A DNA stretch of 64,000 bases from Nitratireductor kimnyeongensis. GTDB lineage: Bacteria > Pseudomonadota > Alphaproteobacteria > Rhizobiales > Rhizobiaceae. The position numbers were made by a program, and so were the translations under genes. Positions 26,393-35,047 of the stretch are shown one piece after another (position 1 is the first letter of the stretch; each line of letters starts with the position of its first letter). The DNA lies in the NCBI RefSeq assembly GCF_019891395.1, contig NZ_CP078143.1:434001-498000 (forward strand). The letters run 5' to 3'. The notes beneath the pieces are model-generated. The model worked only from the letters and a program-made list of their open reading frames with translations. It had not been told where the DNA came from and made no database searches.

Positions 26393-27631
26393 TCAGCGCA
26401 CCCGCGCCGGCAGCCAGGAGAAGCCGCGGAAGCGCACACGTCCGGTGCGTTCGGGTTCGCCGGTCAGCCGGTAATCGGGAAAACGTTTGAGAAAATGCGA
26501 AATGCCGATGCGTCCTTCCATGCGCGCAAGCGAGAAGCCCGCGCACAGATGAGGGCCGCCGGCAAAGGCCAGATGCTTGTTCGGCTTGCGCCCCACATCG
26601 AGCCGGTCCGGCTCGGCGAACTGGCGTGGGTCGCGGTTGGCAGCACCAATGCACAAATGGATCGGTGTGCCAGGCTCCACGGTTTCGCCATAAAACTCCA
26701 CCGGCTCCACCGCCATGCGGTTGCCAAGCTGATTGGGGCTCTGGAAGCGTAAGAACTCATCGACAGCCGTTGCGATCAGGTCCGGGTCCGCTTCAAGCCG
26801 CGCTTTCTCTTCGGGCCATTGCAACAGCTCATAAAGGGCGTTGCCGATCAGGTTCGTGGTGGTCTCGTGACCGGCATTGAGGATGAAGATGCAGTTCTGC
26901 AAAAGCTCCACCTCGGAGAGCTCTTCCCCATCATTGCCGTTGATGAAACGGGTCAGAACGTCGGTCGCCGGATCGCCGGGATTGCGTCGGCGATCATCGG
27001 CGATGTCCTTGAGATAGGCCTTGAAATCGGTGACGGAGGTGTTGCCCCATCTGAGTTGCTCATCGCTGAGAACCGGTTCCAGCGCCCCGAGAATGGCGAG
27101 CGACCAGTCGCGCAGCGGCTCGCGTTCCTCATGGGGAATATCGAACAGATTGCCGATCACCTCGACCGGAATCGCCGCGGCAAAATCCTCGATCAGATCG
27201 ACCTCGCCCTTCTCTTCCATACGGTCGAGCAGGCCGTCGACCAGCGTGATCAGGCCCGGCTCAAGGGCTGCCAGCGCGCGCGGCGTCAGCGCCCCCATCA
27301 TGATCTTGCGCACCCGCGTGTGGAGCGGCGGATCATTGAAGACGAGGCTTGTCGTATGATGTTCATAGAGCGGTGTGTCGCCGAATTTCGGCCGGAACTC
27401 CGCCTTCTTGTCGGAGGAGAAGGTTTTCGTGTCGCGGTAGACGCGATCGAGATCGGCATAGCGCGACAGCATAACGGACCCATCGGAAAAGCGCTTCAAG
27501 GGTGCATGCTCCAGAAGCGCGTGATAGGCCGGAAACGGGTCATTCACGAAATCCGATGGCAGTGCCGTCAATTCGAACTCTTGCGCCAGTTTCTGGCTTT
27601 CCGCCACAGCGATCTGTGCCGTTTTCGTCAT
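26393..27631 (-). CDS. Cytochrome P450 in the paa cluster
   Basis: A 412-residue soluble bacterial P450. The I-helix oxygen motif is LNAGHETTTN, the ExxR is in DEFLRFQSP, and the heme Cys is in FAGGPHLCAGFSLAR. Start at MTKTAQIAVAESQK; the frame reaches 12 codons further upstream. It is the first gene before paaZ and divergent from paaI-paaK, sharing the palindrome-bearing promoter gap. P450s are not part of the standard paa pathway. It may hydroxylate a substituted aromatic so that it can enter the pathway, but the substrate is unknown. No ferredoxin or reductase gene is adjacent. Confidence 0.9.
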   Translation of the reverse strand: MTKTAQIAVAESQKLAQEFELTALPSDFVNDPFPAYHALLEHAPLKRFSDGSVMLSRYADLDRVYRDTKTFSSDKKAEFRPKFGDTPLYEHHTTSLVFNDPPLHTRVRKIMMGALTPRALAALEPGLITLVDGLLDRMEEKGEVDLIEDFAAAIPVEVIGNLFDIPHEEREPLRDWSLAILGALEPVLSDEQLRWGNTSVTDFKAYLKDIADDRRRNPGDPATDVLTRFINGNDGEELSEVELLQNCIFILNAGHETTTNLIGNALYELLQWPEEKARLEADPDLIATAVDEFLRFQSPNQLGNRMAVEPVEFYGETVEPGTPIHLCIGAANRDPRQFAEPDRLDVGRKPNKHLAFAGGPHLCAGFSLARMEGRIGISHFLKRFPDYRLTGEPERTGRVRFRGFSWLPARVR

Positions 27632-27680
27632 GCTATCCTCCCGGAAGCGGCGCCACCGCCTCCTCACAACAGTATTATTG

Positions 27681-27694
27681 ACCGACCGGTCGGT
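27681..27694. promoter_or_regulatory. Perfect 14-bp palindrome, probable TetR (PaaR-type) operator
   Basis: ACCGACCGGTCGGT is a perfect palindrome in the 106-bp gap between the divergent P450-paaZ and paaI-paaK-tetR-paaX units. ACCGACCGGTCGGT-type sites are typical TetR-family operators, and a TetR gene is the third gene of the right-hand unit. The same sequence is not seen upstream of paaA. Confidence 0.7.
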
Positions 27695-27737
27695 TTATGC
27701 AAGTCTGATTGCATTGATGGCCTCGGGAGGAGCCTAA

Positions 27738-28184
27738 ATGTCACAAATGCAACTGTCTCCACAGGAGATCGCAGAGCGTAGCGCGCAGGCGATGTGGGCG
27801 CGCGACGATGCGTCCAAATGGCTGGGATGCAGCCTCGATGCGGTGGCCCCGGGCAGCGCGACCCTCTCCATGACGGTGGAGAAACACCACACCAACGGGC
27901 ACGACATTTGCCATGGTGGCTACATCTTTACGCTGGCGGATTCGGCCTTCGCCTTTGCCTGCAACTCCTACAATCAGATCGTTGTCGCACAGCACAATTC
28001 CATCACCTTCATCGCGCCCGCCGCGCTCGGCGACCGGCTGAAAGCAGTCGCGAGGGAGGTTGCGCGGTTCGGCCGCTCCGGGATTTATGACGTGCGGGTC
28101 GAAAATCAGGACGGCAAGCTGATCGCGGAATTCCGTGGCAATTCTCGCGTGATCAGCGGCAAACATTTCGAGGAGGAGGCCTGA
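27738..28184 (+). CDS. paaI: PaaI, hydroxyphenylacetyl-CoA thioesterase
   Basis: A 148-residue hotdog thioesterase that rescues CoA from dead-end phenylacetate intermediates. The PaaI signature GHDICHGGYIFTLADSAFAFACNSYN is complete, including the catalytic Asp. GGGAGGAG stands 5 bases before the ATG. It is the first gene of the unit, 18 bp before paaK. Confidence 0.94.
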   Translation: MSQMQLSPQEIAERSAQAMWARDDASKWLGCSLDAVAPGSATLSMTVEKHHTNGHDICHGGYIFTLADSAFAFACNSYNQIVVAQHNSITFIAPAALGDRLKAVAREVARFGRSGIYDVRVENQDGKLIAEFRGNSRVISGKHFEEEA

Positions 28185-28202
28185 GAGCTTCGGGAGAGAC
28201 AC

Positions 28203-29513
28203 ATGAAAGACCTGACCCCAAGAAAAGAAGAGCTGGATCCCATTGAAATCGCCTCGCGCGATGAAATCCAGGCGTTGCAGCTGGTACGTCTCAAATGGTC
28301 GTTGAACCATGCCTATGAGAATGTGCCGCACTACAGGAAGAGTTTCGATGCTGCCGGCGTTCACCCCGACGACCTGAAAGAGCTCTCCGATCTCTCGAAA
28401 TTCCCCTTCACCGTAAAAACGGACCTGCGCGACAACTATCCCTTCGGCATGTTTGCCGTGCCGCGCGAGAAAGTGGTGCGTATTCACGCTTCTTCCGGAA
28501 CCACCGGCAAGCCGACCGTGGTGGGATACACGGAAAAGGACATCGACACCTGGGCGGAGGTCATGGCGCGCTCGATCCGCGCGTCTGGCACACGCCCCGG
28601 TGATGTCGTGCATGTGGCTTATGGCTATGGGCTCTTCACCGGCGGGCTTGGCGCGCATTATGGCGCGGAACGGCTTGGAGCCACCGTGGTGCCCGCTTCC
28701 GGCGGCATGACGGCACGCCAGGTCACGCTGATCGAGGATTTTCAGGCGCAGACCATCATGGTCACCCCCTCCTACATGCTCTCGATCCTGGACGAATACC
28801 GGGCGAAGGGTCTCGACCCGCGCAAGAGCCCGCTGCAGGTGGGAATCTTTGGTGCCGAGCCCTGGACCAACGCCATGCGCGCCGAGATCGAAGACGCATT
28901 CGACATGCATGCGGTCGACATTTACGGCCTGTCGGAAGTGATGGGACCGGGCGTTGCCAATGAATGCGTGGAGACCAAGGACGGACTGCACATCTGGGAG
29001 GATCACTTCTATCCCGAAATCATCAACCCGGAGACCGGCGAAGTGCTGCCGGACGGCGAAATGGGCGAACTCGTCTTCACCTCGCTCACCAAGGAAGCCT
29101 TTCCCATCGTGCGCTACCGCACCCGCGACCTGACGCGGCTTCTTCCGGGCACCGCGCGATCCATGCGCCGAATGGAAAAGATCACCGGGCGCTCAGACGA
29201 CATGATGATCCTGCGCGGGGTGAACGTCTTCCCGACCCAGATCGAGGAACAGATTCTGACCGTGAAGGGCCTTGCGCCCCATTTCCAGATCGAGCTCACG
29301 CAGGAAGGCCGCATGGACGCCATGACGATCCATGTGGAAATGGCCTCGCCTGAGACGGGCGAAGATGTGCGCCTTTCCGTTTGCCGCCAGCTCGGCGAGC
29401 GCATCAAGGATATTGTCGGCGTGACGGTGCGTGTCCACGCGTCCGATCCCGGCAGCGTGGCCCGCAGCCAGGGCAAGGCCGTGCGCATCATCGACAAACG
29501 GGTGAAACAGTGA
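28203..29513 (+). CDS. paaK: Phenylacetate-CoA ligase
   Basis: A 436-residue AMP-forming ligase that makes phenylacetyl-CoA, the entry step of the pathway and the inducer for PaaX. The P-loop is HASSGTTGKPTVVGYT, the aromatic/acyl site VDIYGLSEVMGPGVA, and the hinge motif RYRTRDLTRLLPG. The C-terminal lid has GRSDDMMILRGVNVFPTQIE. Typical length. Between paaI and a TetR gene in one direction. Confidence 0.95.
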   Translation: MKDLTPRKEELDPIEIASRDEIQALQLVRLKWSLNHAYENVPHYRKSFDAAGVHPDDLKELSDLSKFPFTVKTDLRDNYPFGMFAVPREKVVRIHASSGTTGKPTVVGYTEKDIDTWAEVMARSIRASGTRPGDVVHVAYGYGLFTGGLGAHYGAERLGATVVPASGGMTARQVTLIEDFQAQTIMVTPSYMLSILDEYRAKGLDPRKSPLQVGIFGAEPWTNAMRAEIEDAFDMHAVDIYGLSEVMGPGVANECVETKDGLHIWEDHFYPEIINPETGEVLPDGEMGELVFTSLTKEAFPIVRYRTRDLTRLLPGTARSMRRMEKITGRSDDMMILRGVNVFPTQIEEQILTVKGLAPHFQIELTQEGRMDAMTIHVEMASPETGEDVRLSVCRQLGERIKDIVGVTVRVHASDPGSVARSQGKAVRIIDKRVKQ

Positions 29514-29556
29514 TCTCGCCCGACATTTCCAAGCATCCCGATTTCGAAGGAAACTG

Positions 29557-30153
29557 ATGGCCCGCACACGCGCCAAAGATTATGACGACAAGCGCGACGC
29601 CATGCTGCATGGCGCGGCGCGCATTTTCGCGCGTGATGGCTATGACCGCGCCTCGATGAACCAACTTGCAACAGAACTGGGTGTCTCCAAAGCGCTGCTC
29701 TATCACTACTACGCCTCCAAGGAAGCGCTGCTCTTCGACATCATCGAGACTCATCTTCAGGAGCTGGTAGAGGCGGTGGAAGAGGCGAATGATCCGGAGG
29801 CCGAGCCTCGTGCACGACTCGAACGGCTGGTCACGGCCTTGCTCGAAGCCTATCGCGACGCCGACAACGAACACCGCGTTCAGCTCTCCGGCCTTCAGCT
29901 TCTCCCCGAGGCGCAACAGGAACAGCTGAAGGCTCTGGAACGACAATTGGTGGCGATCTTTGCCGAGGCGGTACGTCAGTCGAATCCCTCGGCCTTCGAC
30001 AACAAACCCCTATTGAAACCCGTTACGATGAGCCTGTTCGGCATGCTCAACTGGTTCTATATGTGGTTTCGCGAGGATCGCGGGATTTCACGGCAGGATT
30101 ATGCAAAGCTCGCAACCCATCTGCTTGTGAGCGGTGTGAAGGAGCTCCCCTGA
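29557..30153 (+). CDS. TetR-family regulator of the paa block (PaaR-like)
   Basis: A 198-residue TetR protein. The N-terminal helix-turn-helix is ARIFARDGYDRASMNQLATELGVSKALLYHYYASKEALLF; the helical C-terminal domain would bind the effector. In other bacteria a TetR-type PaaR represses paa genes and is released by phenylacetyl-CoA. The location behind paaK and the palindrome at 27681 suggest the same. Start ATG follows a GAAGGAAACTG site. A second regulator, PaaX, follows at once. Confidence 0.85.
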   Translation: MARTRAKDYDDKRDAMLHGAARIFARDGYDRASMNQLATELGVSKALLYHYYASKEALLFDIIETHLQELVEAVEEANDPEAEPRARLERLVTALLEAYRDADNEHRVQLSGLQLLPEAQQEQLKALERQLVAIFAEAVRQSNPSAFDNKPLLKPVTMSLFGMLNWFYMWFREDRGISRQDYAKLATHLLVSGVKELP

Positions 30154-30193
30154 CAGTCTTGCTAGCCCCGCGCTCTCGTGGCATTTGAAGTGG

Positions 30194-31084
30194 ATGGATG
30201 TACCAGCGGAACCTGCCGAAACCGCCCTTGCAGGCCTGATTGATCGTCTGCATCGACGAGGGCGTGTTCGTGTGTGGTCCTTGGTCATCACGCTGTTTGG
30301 CGACGCGATAGTGCCCCGAGGAGGCGAAGCGCCACTAGCGGGGCTTCAAGAGGTCATGGCGCGGCTTGGCGTCGAAGCAGGAGCACTGCGCACAGCGATG
30401 TCGCGTCTCGCCAGCGACGGCTGGGTGGTGCGCGAGCGGCGCGGTCGCAATTCATTTTTTTCCCTCGACAAGCACGGTCAGCACGCCTTTGACCTCGCAA
30501 CCCGTCGTATCTATGCGGCCGGACCGCCGGCCTGGGATGGTTCGTGGACCGTTGCCATCGCCGCACCCGGCAGCAACGGCGTGCATGATTGCACTCTAAA
30601 GGACGGCGGGTTTCTCAAGATCGCCGATGGAATCTATCTCCTTCCACGCACCGTAGAGCCACCCGACAGCACAGCAACCGGCGACGCTCCTTTGAGCGAG
30701 ATGCTGGTGATCCATGGCTCCAGCGCCGAGCACCCCGAAATGCTGCGAAACCTCTGGCCCTCAGACGAGATTGCTGGTGCCTATCGCGAATTGGTCGCCG
30801 AATACGCGCCCCTGGCTGAGGGGCTTACTGATACCCCGTTTCCAAACCCCGTCGACGCGATGGCCGCACGAACCCTGCTCATCCATGATTGGCGACGAAT
30901 CGTTCTGCGCGATCCCGGCCTGCCAATGGCTCTCCTGCCAAAGGACTGGCCTGGAGAAAAGGCGAGGAGCCTGGTTCACGAGATCTATCGCCGGCTTGTC
31001 GAGCCCAGTGAACGCTGGCTTGATCAGACAGGCCTGCCGTCGCTCAGGAACGCCGACACCTTCCAGCGCCGGTTTGTCGGATAG
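30194..31084 (+). CDS. paaX: PaaX-family transcriptional regulator
   Basis: A 296-residue PaaX-type regulator. The N-terminal winged helix is RVWSLVITLFGDAIVPRGGE, then GVEAGALRTAMSRLASDGWVVRERRGRNSFFSL. The C-terminal domain includes the family block ARTLLIHDWRRIVLRDPGLPMALLP. In E. coli PaaX represses paa promoters until phenylacetyl-CoA builds up. Start taken at the ATG; a TTG three codons earlier is possible. The co-occurrence of PaaX and a TetR regulator in one unit suggests two-layer control. Confidence 0.9.
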   Translation: MDVPAEPAETALAGLIDRLHRRGRVRVWSLVITLFGDAIVPRGGEAPLAGLQEVMARLGVEAGALRTAMSRLASDGWVVRERRGRNSFFSLDKHGQHAFDLATRRIYAAGPPAWDGSWTVAIAAPGSNGVHDCTLKDGGFLKIADGIYLLPRTVEPPDSTATGDAPLSEMLVIHGSSAEHPEMLRNLWPSDEIAGAYRELVAEYAPLAEGLTDTPFPNPVDAMAARTLLIHDWRRIVLRDPGLPMALLPKDWPGEKARSLVHEIYRRLVEPSERWLDQTGLPSLRNADTFQRRFVG

Positions 31085-31086
31085 GT

Positions 31087-32031
31087 TCACCTTTCGGGCG
31101 ACAATGCCAGAATGATCAATCCGAAGATGGTGAGAACCGCGCCTGCGATCACCGAAAGGCTGGCCCAGCCATGACCAAGCAACCCCTCGAACACGATGAT
31201 CAGCGTCGGCGTCAGATAGTTATAAGCCAGAACTTTTGAGGCCGGCAGACGCAGAGCGGCGAACTGGAGCAGGAAAAAGGTGCCCGCCGTCGTGAAAATC
31301 GCGAGATAAAAGATCGCGATCCAGGTAATCGACGGCAATGCACTCCATTCAGTCGCAGCGATCTCCGGTACGCCATACATTGCTATCAGAAAACCGGTTG
31401 CCAGAAGCGTCCAGAACGTAAATGCGATGATGGATTCACCACGGTTGTAAAGCCGCACCAATGAGGCATAGGCGGCGTGCGCAACCACACCGGCGAAGAA
31501 GATCAACTCTCCCTTGCCCAGATCGAAGCGACGCATGGCCTCCAGATTCCCGTCGAAAATGACCCAGACCGAGCCCAGACCCGCCAGAACGAGACTTGGT
31601 ATGACAAGCCCGCGCGGCACCTGTCGGAGAATGAGAAACCCGAAAAAGGCGCTGAGCAGTGGCATCAACGTGAACACCGCCCCGGTCGACACCGGGCTTG
31701 TCATGCCAAGCGCCATGAACATTGTGACGAAATAGAATGCCATCAGCCCGCCCAGCACCAGAAAGCGCCATGGGGCTTTGGGGAGAGGCAGCGGCTGGCG
31801 CAGGACAAGCCGCACCATCACGCCCATGAAGACAATCCCGATCAGGAAACGCGCCGCATTGAGGGCCACCGGGCCAATATGCGGCGCAGCCAAGGACCCT
31901 AGCGAAAAAGAGCCGGCCACCAATGTTGCGAAGCCGAGCATGGCAAGATGCCCAAGCTTCTTCTGAATACCGGTCGCGCTTGAGCGATGTGCAGCGCGGC
32001 GCGCCGCCTTGGTGTCCACAGTGTCGGTCAA
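31087..32031 (-). CDS. EamA/DMT-family transporter
   Basis: An inner-membrane drug/metabolite transporter of about 314 residues with ten predicted membrane segments in two EamA repeats (for example FLVLGGLMAFYFVTMFMALG and TWIAIFYLAIFTTAGTFFLL). I place the start at a TTG (LTDTVDTKAARR) with AGGGAGG 5 bases before; a GTG four codons on is an alternative, and the longer frame upstream lacks homologous content. Convergent with paaX with 2 bp between stops. Substrate unknown. Confidence 0.82.
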   Translation of the reverse strand: MTDTVDTKAARRAAHRSSATGIQKKLGHLAMLGFATLVAGSFSLGSLAAPHIGPVALNAARFLIGIVFMGVMVRLVLRQPLPLPKAPWRFLVLGGLMAFYFVTMFMALGMTSPVSTGAVFTLMPLLSAFFGFLILRQVPRGLVIPSLVLAGLGSVWVIFDGNLEAMRRFDLGKGELIFFAGVVAHAAYASLVRLYNRGESIIAFTFWTLLATGFLIAMYGVPEIAATEWSALPSITWIAIFYLAIFTTAGTFFLLQFAALRLPASKVLAYNYLTPTLIIVFEGLLGHGWASLSVIAGAVLTIFGLIILALSPER

Positions 32032-32122
32032 ACCCGCCTCCCTTTCTCCCTCGAGATTTAAAGAAAAGGCCCGGAAACCGAAACCGGTTTCCGGGCTCTT
32101 CCGTAAACTTCCGAGGCTTGGA

Positions 32123-32500
32123 TCATCCGTACGCGACGACGAGCAGAAAGCTCCCGGCAAGAGCGGTGTTGGTGATCACACCATTGAGGTGTGCGACCCG
32201 CTCCTCGCCCTGATAATCCCAGAAATTGTGAAAGATCAGGGTTGCGACGATTAGGAATACAATCAATCCCAAAGCCGCAAATGCAGAATACAGACCGATC
32301 ATCAGCAAGAGCCCGGCCACACACTGGATCGCTATACCGGTTATCAGCACCATTGAAGCCAGGGGCACCCCGCGCGCTGACAGCGCACCCGTCAGAAAGG
32401 ACATACTGCCAAGATTGCGCAATCCCGCGAAGACGAAGGCTCCACCAAGAAGCAAACGCCCCAGAACAGGAATGAACGTGGGTACTGTTTCAAACATCAT
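32123..32500 (-). CDS. DoxX-family membrane protein
   Basis: A 125-residue protein with four membrane segments and the DoxX pattern: LGRLLLGGAFVFAGLRNL, then AIQCVAGLLLMIGLYSAF and FLIVATLIFHNFWDYQG. DoxX proteins are associated with redox and stress functions. ATG at 32500 with GGAG upstream. Last gene of the rrf2-ahpD-doxX unit, 37 bp after ahpD. Confidence 0.85.
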   Translation of the reverse strand: MMFETVPTFIPVLGRLLLGGAFVFAGLRNLGSMSFLTGALSARGVPLASMVLITGIAIQCVAGLLLMIGLYSAFAALGLIVFLIVATLIFHNFWDYQGEERVAHLNGVITNTALAGSFLLVVAYG

Positions 32501-32537
32501 CCACTCCAATCGATTGCAGATGAAATGGCCAGTCTCC

Positions 32538-33005
32538 CTACGCCGCGTTCCGCGCGCTATCCGGAACCACAGGATGTACGGAGCGGAACGGGATCGCGAT
32601 CCGGTTCCAGACGTTGATCAGCCCGACCAGAACCGCGAGCTGGACCAGTTCCGTTTCAGAGAAATGCTCAAGCATGTTTTCGTAGTCCCCATCCTCCACC
32701 GGGCCTTCGGAAATCTTTGTGAGGCGTTCGGTCCACCCGAGGGCCGCGCGCTCCCGATTCGTAAACAGGGGAGATTCCCGCCAAGCCGAGACGAGATGCA
32801 CACGTTGTTCGCTTTCGCCATCCCTCCGCGCCTCGCGCGTGTGCATGTCGACGCAATAGCTGCAGCCATTGATCTGCGAGGCACGCAAGTTCACCAGATG
32901 GATCAGCCCGCGATCTAGCCCGGATTTATCCACGGCCTTCTTCAGATCAAGCACGGCGCCGATCAATTCGGGCTGGGTTTTCATGTAGTTCAGACGTTCC
33001 TGCAT
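32538..33005 (-). CDS. Carboxymuconolactone decarboxylase / AhpD-family protein
   Basis: A 155-residue AhpD-like protein with the redox motif INGCSYCVDMHTREAR (CxxC plus His), which gives weak peroxidase or disulfide activity in this family. Start is the ATG giving MQERLNYMKTQPELIGA. The 65 codons upstream in the same frame overlap the rrf2 side and are not coding. Between rrf2 and doxX in one direction, so probably controlled by the Rrf2 protein. Confidence 0.87.
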   Translation of the reverse strand: MQERLNYMKTQPELIGAVLDLKKAVDKSGLDRGLIHLVNLRASQINGCSYCVDMHTREARRDGESEQRVHLVSAWRESPLFTNRERAALGWTERLTKISEGPVEDGDYENMLEHFSETELVQLAVLVGLINVWNRIAIPFRSVHPVVPDSARNAA

Positions 33006-33040
33006 GGTCCTGTCCTTCTCTTCTAAATGCGGGCACTGCC

Positions 33041-33532
33041 CTATGGACGTTGATGGCGCTCGACAAAGGCGCAACCAAAGGCAAGCGAACGGGGATCCGC
33101 GCTTGCCTGATAGTCGGAAATCACATCTGAGAGCCGCGTCTTGCGAAGCTCGGCACGATAAGCCTGTTCGGCGCGCAGCATGGCAGCGTTGATACCGCAT
33201 GGTTTCGCGTAGGCTTTCGGCTCCAGAGCCCCCGGCCCGCGCTGGCGAATTTCGGCGCAGCGAAAGGCAGGTTTGGGACCTTCGATCGCCAACACCACGT
33301 CAAGCAGCGTGACCGCATCCGCAGAGCGCGCCAACCGATAACCGCCATGGGGGCCGGGAACAGACTCCAGAAGACCTGCCGCCGTGAGCTGCTTGAGATG
33401 TTTCAGAAGATAACTTTGCGAAAGACCGTGATATTCGGCCAGCGCACTGGCCGGCATGGTTCGTCCCTCATCCAGCTGCGCAAGAAGCGTGGCGCAATGA
33501 ACAGAAGCCTCGACACCATCGCTTAGTTTCAT
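33041..33532 (-). CDS. Rrf2-family transcriptional regulator
   Basis: A 163-residue Rrf2 protein. The winged helix is TMPASALAEYHGLSQSYLLKHLKQLTAAGLLESVPGPHGGYRLAR. Cys residues in FRCAEIRQRG and KPCGINAAM sit in the region where Rrf2 proteins bind Fe-S or form disulfides, but only these two are in place, unlike the three of IscR/NsrR. ATG at 33532 with GGAGG 5 bases before. A palindrome lies directly upstream, and ahpD and doxX follow, so it likely controls its own redox operon. Confidence 0.88.
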   Translation of the reverse strand: MKLSDGVEASVHCATLLAQLDEGRTMPASALAEYHGLSQSYLLKHLKQLTAAGLLESVPGPHGGYRLARSADAVTLLDVVLAIEGPKPAFRCAEIRQRGPGALEPKAYAKPCGINAAMLRAEQAYRAELRKTRLSDVISDYQASADPRSLAFGCAFVERHQRP

Positions 33533-33557
33533 CTCGACCTCCATAATATCGATACTT

Positions 33558-33572
33558 AATATCCTGGATATT
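33558..33572. promoter_or_regulatory. Palindrome before rrf2, likely its operator
   Basis: AATATCC-T-GGATATT has perfect 7-bp arms around one base, in an AT-rich stretch 26-40 bp before the rrf2 ATG. Rrf2 regulators usually bind such dyads at their own promoters. Confidence 0.65.
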
Positions 33573-33722
33573 TTATATCTTCAATAGAAGCCAAACCACC
33601 AACTGCCATCTCCTGACAGATGGCCGTGTTGCTCGGTCAGACGGGCGGCAGGCGTTTAGCGCAGGGATGCGTGTGAAGAGGGTGTACAGGGAAACGGCGG
33701 CAGTATGCCGCCGCCGCTCTCG

Positions 33723-35033
33723 CTATTTCGCAGCCACTTTAGCCGGGTTGTTGGGATGCGTCGTCCAGTTGGCATAGACGGGCTGGACTGTCTCGCCCGT
33801 GCGTTTGTCGAGCGCGCCGGCGGCCAGCGGCACCATGTCGATACAGCCTTCCACCGGGCAGACATTGACACAAAGATTGCAGCCAACGCATTCCTCTTCG
33901 ATCACCTCAAAATGGCGTTTGCCATTCACCATGGCGGTGATCGCCTGATGAGAAGTGTCTTCGCAGGCAATGTGACAGCGCCCGCATTTGATGCACTGAT
34001 CTTGATCGATCCGCGCCTTGGTCACGTAGTTTAGATTGAGATACTGCCAGTCGGTCACGTTTGGCGTCGCCCGGCCGATCACGTCATCAAGCGTGGCGTG
34101 CCCCTTGGCGTCCATCCAGTTTTCCAGCCCCTCGATCATCTCCTCGACGATCTTGAACCCATAGGTCATGGCGGCGGTGCACACCTGCACATTGCCCGCT
34201 CCCAGCGCCAGAAACTCGGCCGCATCGCGCCATGTGGTAACACCGCCAATGCCGGAAATCGGCAGACCGGCAGTCTCGGCATCGCGTGCGATCTCAGCCA
34301 CCATGTTGAGCGCGATGGGCTTGACCGCAGGGCCGCAATAGCCGCCATGCGACCCCTTGCCATCGATTGTGGGTTCGGGCGCGAAACTGTCGAGATCGAC
34401 CGCCGTGATCGAGTTGATCGTGTTGATGAGCGACACCGCATCCGTACCGCCCGCATGAGCCGCGCGGGCCGGCTGGCGCACATCGGTGATATTGGGCGTC
34501 AGCTTGGTGATGACCGGCATCCGCGTGGTCTGCTTGCACCAGCGCACGACCATCTCGACATATTCGGGCACCTGCCCGACAGCAGCCCCCATGCCACGCT
34601 CGCTCATGCCGTGTGGGCAGCCGAAATTGAGCTCGATGCCATCAGCTTCAGTCTCCTCCACCAAAGGAAGGATTGCCTTCCAGGCCTGTTCCTCACACGG
34701 CACCATGAGCGAAACGATCAGCGCGCGATCCGGCCAGTTCTTCTTCACCTGCTTGATTTCGCGCAGGTTGAGATAAAGATCGCGGTCAGTGATGAGCTCA
34801 ATGTTGTTAAGACCGAGAAGCCGGCGATCCGCGCCCCAGATCGCGCCATAGCGCGGTCCATTGACATTGACGACCGGAGGCCCCTCCTCGCCAAGCGTCT
34901 TCCAGACGACACCGCCCCAACCCGCCTTGAAGGCGCGCTCGACATTATAGGCCTTGTCGGTGGGTGGTGCGGAGGCGAGCCAGAAGGGATTTGGAGACTT
35001 GATGCCAACGAAATTGCTGCGAATGTCTGCCAT
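33723..35033 (-). CDS. preA: NAD-dependent dihydropyrimidine dehydrogenase subunit PreA
   Basis: A 436-residue catalytic subunit that reduces uracil and thymine to the dihydro forms. The N-terminal TIM barrel (dihydroorotate dehydrogenase fold, FMN) has the active-site loop ELNFGCPHGMSERGMG with Cys139, the equivalent of the acid Cys of mammalian DPD. The C-terminal ferredoxin domain has two 4Fe-4S motifs, CIKCGRCHIACEDTSHQ and CVGCNLCVNVCPVEG. Follows preT by 14 bp in the same direction. Supplies dihydropyrimidine to the dihydropyrimidinase at 16832. Confidence 0.95.
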   Translation of the reverse strand: MADIRSNFVGIKSPNPFWLASAPPTDKAYNVERAFKAGWGGVVWKTLGEEGPPVVNVNGPRYGAIWGADRRLLGLNNIELITDRDLYLNLREIKQVKKNWPDRALIVSLMVPCEEQAWKAILPLVEETEADGIELNFGCPHGMSERGMGAAVGQVPEYVEMVVRWCKQTTRMPVITKLTPNITDVRQPARAAHAGGTDAVSLINTINSITAVDLDSFAPEPTIDGKGSHGGYCGPAVKPIALNMVAEIARDAETAGLPISGIGGVTTWRDAAEFLALGAGNVQVCTAAMTYGFKIVEEMIEGLENWMDAKGHATLDDVIGRATPNVTDWQYLNLNYVTKARIDQDQCIKCGRCHIACEDTSHQAITAMVNGKRHFEVIEEECVGCNLCVNVCPVEGCIDMVPLAAGALDKRTGETVQPVYANWTTHPNNPAKVAAK

Positions 35034-35047
35034 GGGTTTCTCGCTCC

